Source: Dermatemys mawii
Taxonomy: Eukaryota; Chordata; Testudines; Dermatemydidae
Assembly (NCBI GenBank): GCA_007922305.1
Contig: ML677463.1
Coordinates: 474,656-538,655 of the forward strand
Direction of reading: 5' to 3'
Length of the DNA stretch: 64,000 nucleotides
Shown here: piece by piece, positions 62,772 to 64,000 of the stretch
Layout: the number at the start of each line of letters is the position of its first letter
Numbering within the stretch: the first letter of the stretch is position 1
The notes under the pieces: generated by a model
What the model saw: only the letters and a program-made list of their open reading frames with translations
Databases searched by the model: none
What the model was told of the DNA's origin: nothing
Made by a program: the position numbers and the translations under genes

Positions 62772-64000
62772 ACTTAAGGATCTGTTTATAAAATGATTAT
62801 CAATCCCTCTTCCCTGGTCTAACACCAATGGTAGCCTTAGGCACTAGAGGCAGGGTCAGAAATAAATCACTTTCCACATCTCTCTGAGATTCTGGGCATC
62901 ACAATGAAAGACCCGGTTATCTTTCCAGCCGTGCTTATTTGTCTAGTATTTTGCAAACAACTATTGTACTCCACCCTTGAGGTTCCATAGTGAATTCACC
63001 TTAGAAGCCCATCAATATTGCTCCCTAATGAGCCAAAGAGGGCAATGCAGAGTAGAGCTAAGCAAACAATTTCTTTTAGATTAGGGTCAGAACAAAAATA
63101 TCTGAAAAAAATGGTAACTTTCCAATCAGAAGTGTTATTTTACATTTTCTCTCTGAAATGAAAAAGTGAAAAAATATCCTTGATGTTGAAGAAAACCACA
63201 TTTAAAAATGAAACAATTCATTTAGAAATGGAATGTTGCTAGTTTAGAAAATATGAAAGCACTGGAAAAATGTGCTAAAAATGTCAGTTTGGGGTTGAAC
63301 AAAATGTTTCCTTCATCCCACAATATTTTGTTTCCAGGCATTTTGAAAGGGCTTGATTGAGAAAATGGCCAGAGCAGGAGGCCCTCTTAGGACCCTTACC
63401 TCAGGAGGTAGGACACTCATTTGGAAGGGATATTTGGATTTCCTGTGCTGATGCATTGATATGAACCTCTATCTCCTCTATCCCAGGGCAGTGAGCTAGA
63501 GGCTGTTCTTGAATGAGTTCTTTTAGTCTATTTTGTTGAAGTCATTTCACTTTGTTTAAATAATTTAAAAAAATTGGAGCAGGAACTTAAACTACATCAC
63601 CACAGATGAGGGCCCTAACACCTAAACTGTAATCATTCTCTGCTTTTGTGATTTACTATTAAAAAAATGTTGCCGAGCTCTATTGCTGAGTGATATAAAG
63701 CATTCATGCTTCTCCAGACTCTGAACATGCTACTTCCTTCATACTTCATGACCCAGTCTTAGAGGAACTGAATGAAAGTTGATCCTTTATCCTCCAAGCC
63801 GTTATGCAGACCACTACATCACTAGTGGACAGTTACCATCTGATATTGTTTTATGGCCCATGTGAAATCAGTTGGATAGTACCCATCCAGTTACTAGGAA
63901 TCAGGGGTCAACATAACAAAAGCACAATAATAACTGGCATTAATTATTTGCTCTCTTAACTATTTGAACAAAAACAAGGACTGAATGGATCATGAAGGAG
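62772..64000. other. Non-coding to window end
   Basis: No lectin 5' exon recognised on the minus strand. 63060-63320 is an AAAA/TTTT-rich dispersed repeat related to 32095-32345. The first exons of the 55907-60863 gene may lie past 64000. Confidence 0.35.

Overview
The window looks like nuclear DNA of a sauropsid, most likely a cryptodiran turtle. It holds many CR1 LINE tails ending in ATTCTATGATTC-like motifs, a tRNA-derived SINE fused to a CR1-like tail (copies near 850-1028 and, reversed, 62595-62771), several hAT families with 8-bp target duplications, MIR copies, and a retroelement LTR of a type I associate with turtles. Species assignment is inference. No prokaryotic features, CRISPR arrays or tRNA/rRNA genes were seen. 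Genes are spread over short exons, so open reading frames alone are misleading; almost all long ORFs are repeat or chance frames.

Layout. (1) 1-7000: intergenic, repeat-rich. (2) 7037-10600, minus strand: complete five-exon TMEM52B (180 codons). (3) 15661-24100, plus strand: complete six-exon type II C-type lectin-like receptor (247 codons) of the OLR1/CLEC12/dectin-1 group, with an ITIM. These two lie head to head about 5 kb apart, which is how I recall TMEM52B and OLR1 lying in the mammalian NK gene complex on human 12p13. (4) 25-37 kb: no gene recognised; hAT elements, a pogo/Tigger-like MITE, a long near-perfect hairpin and an LTR. (5) 37.9-38.6 kb, minus strand: a broken C-type lectin-like gene whose fifth exon is split by a CR1 insertion. 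Weaker lectin-exon-like remnants lie at 38.93-39.05 and 44.0-44.17 kb. (6) 40-55 kb: L2/CR1 remains, hAT derivatives, two solo LTRs and a duplicated block. (7) 55907-60863, minus strand: three exons encoding a complete C-type lectin-like domain of another receptor. Its cytoplasmic, membrane and stalk exons were not found and may lie beyond 64000.

Biologically, the window is the TMEM52B edge of an NK-complex-like lectin receptor cluster: one intact ITIM-bearing receptor, one probably functional receptor seen only in part, and at least one pseudogene, in both orientations and separated by transposon-rich DNA.
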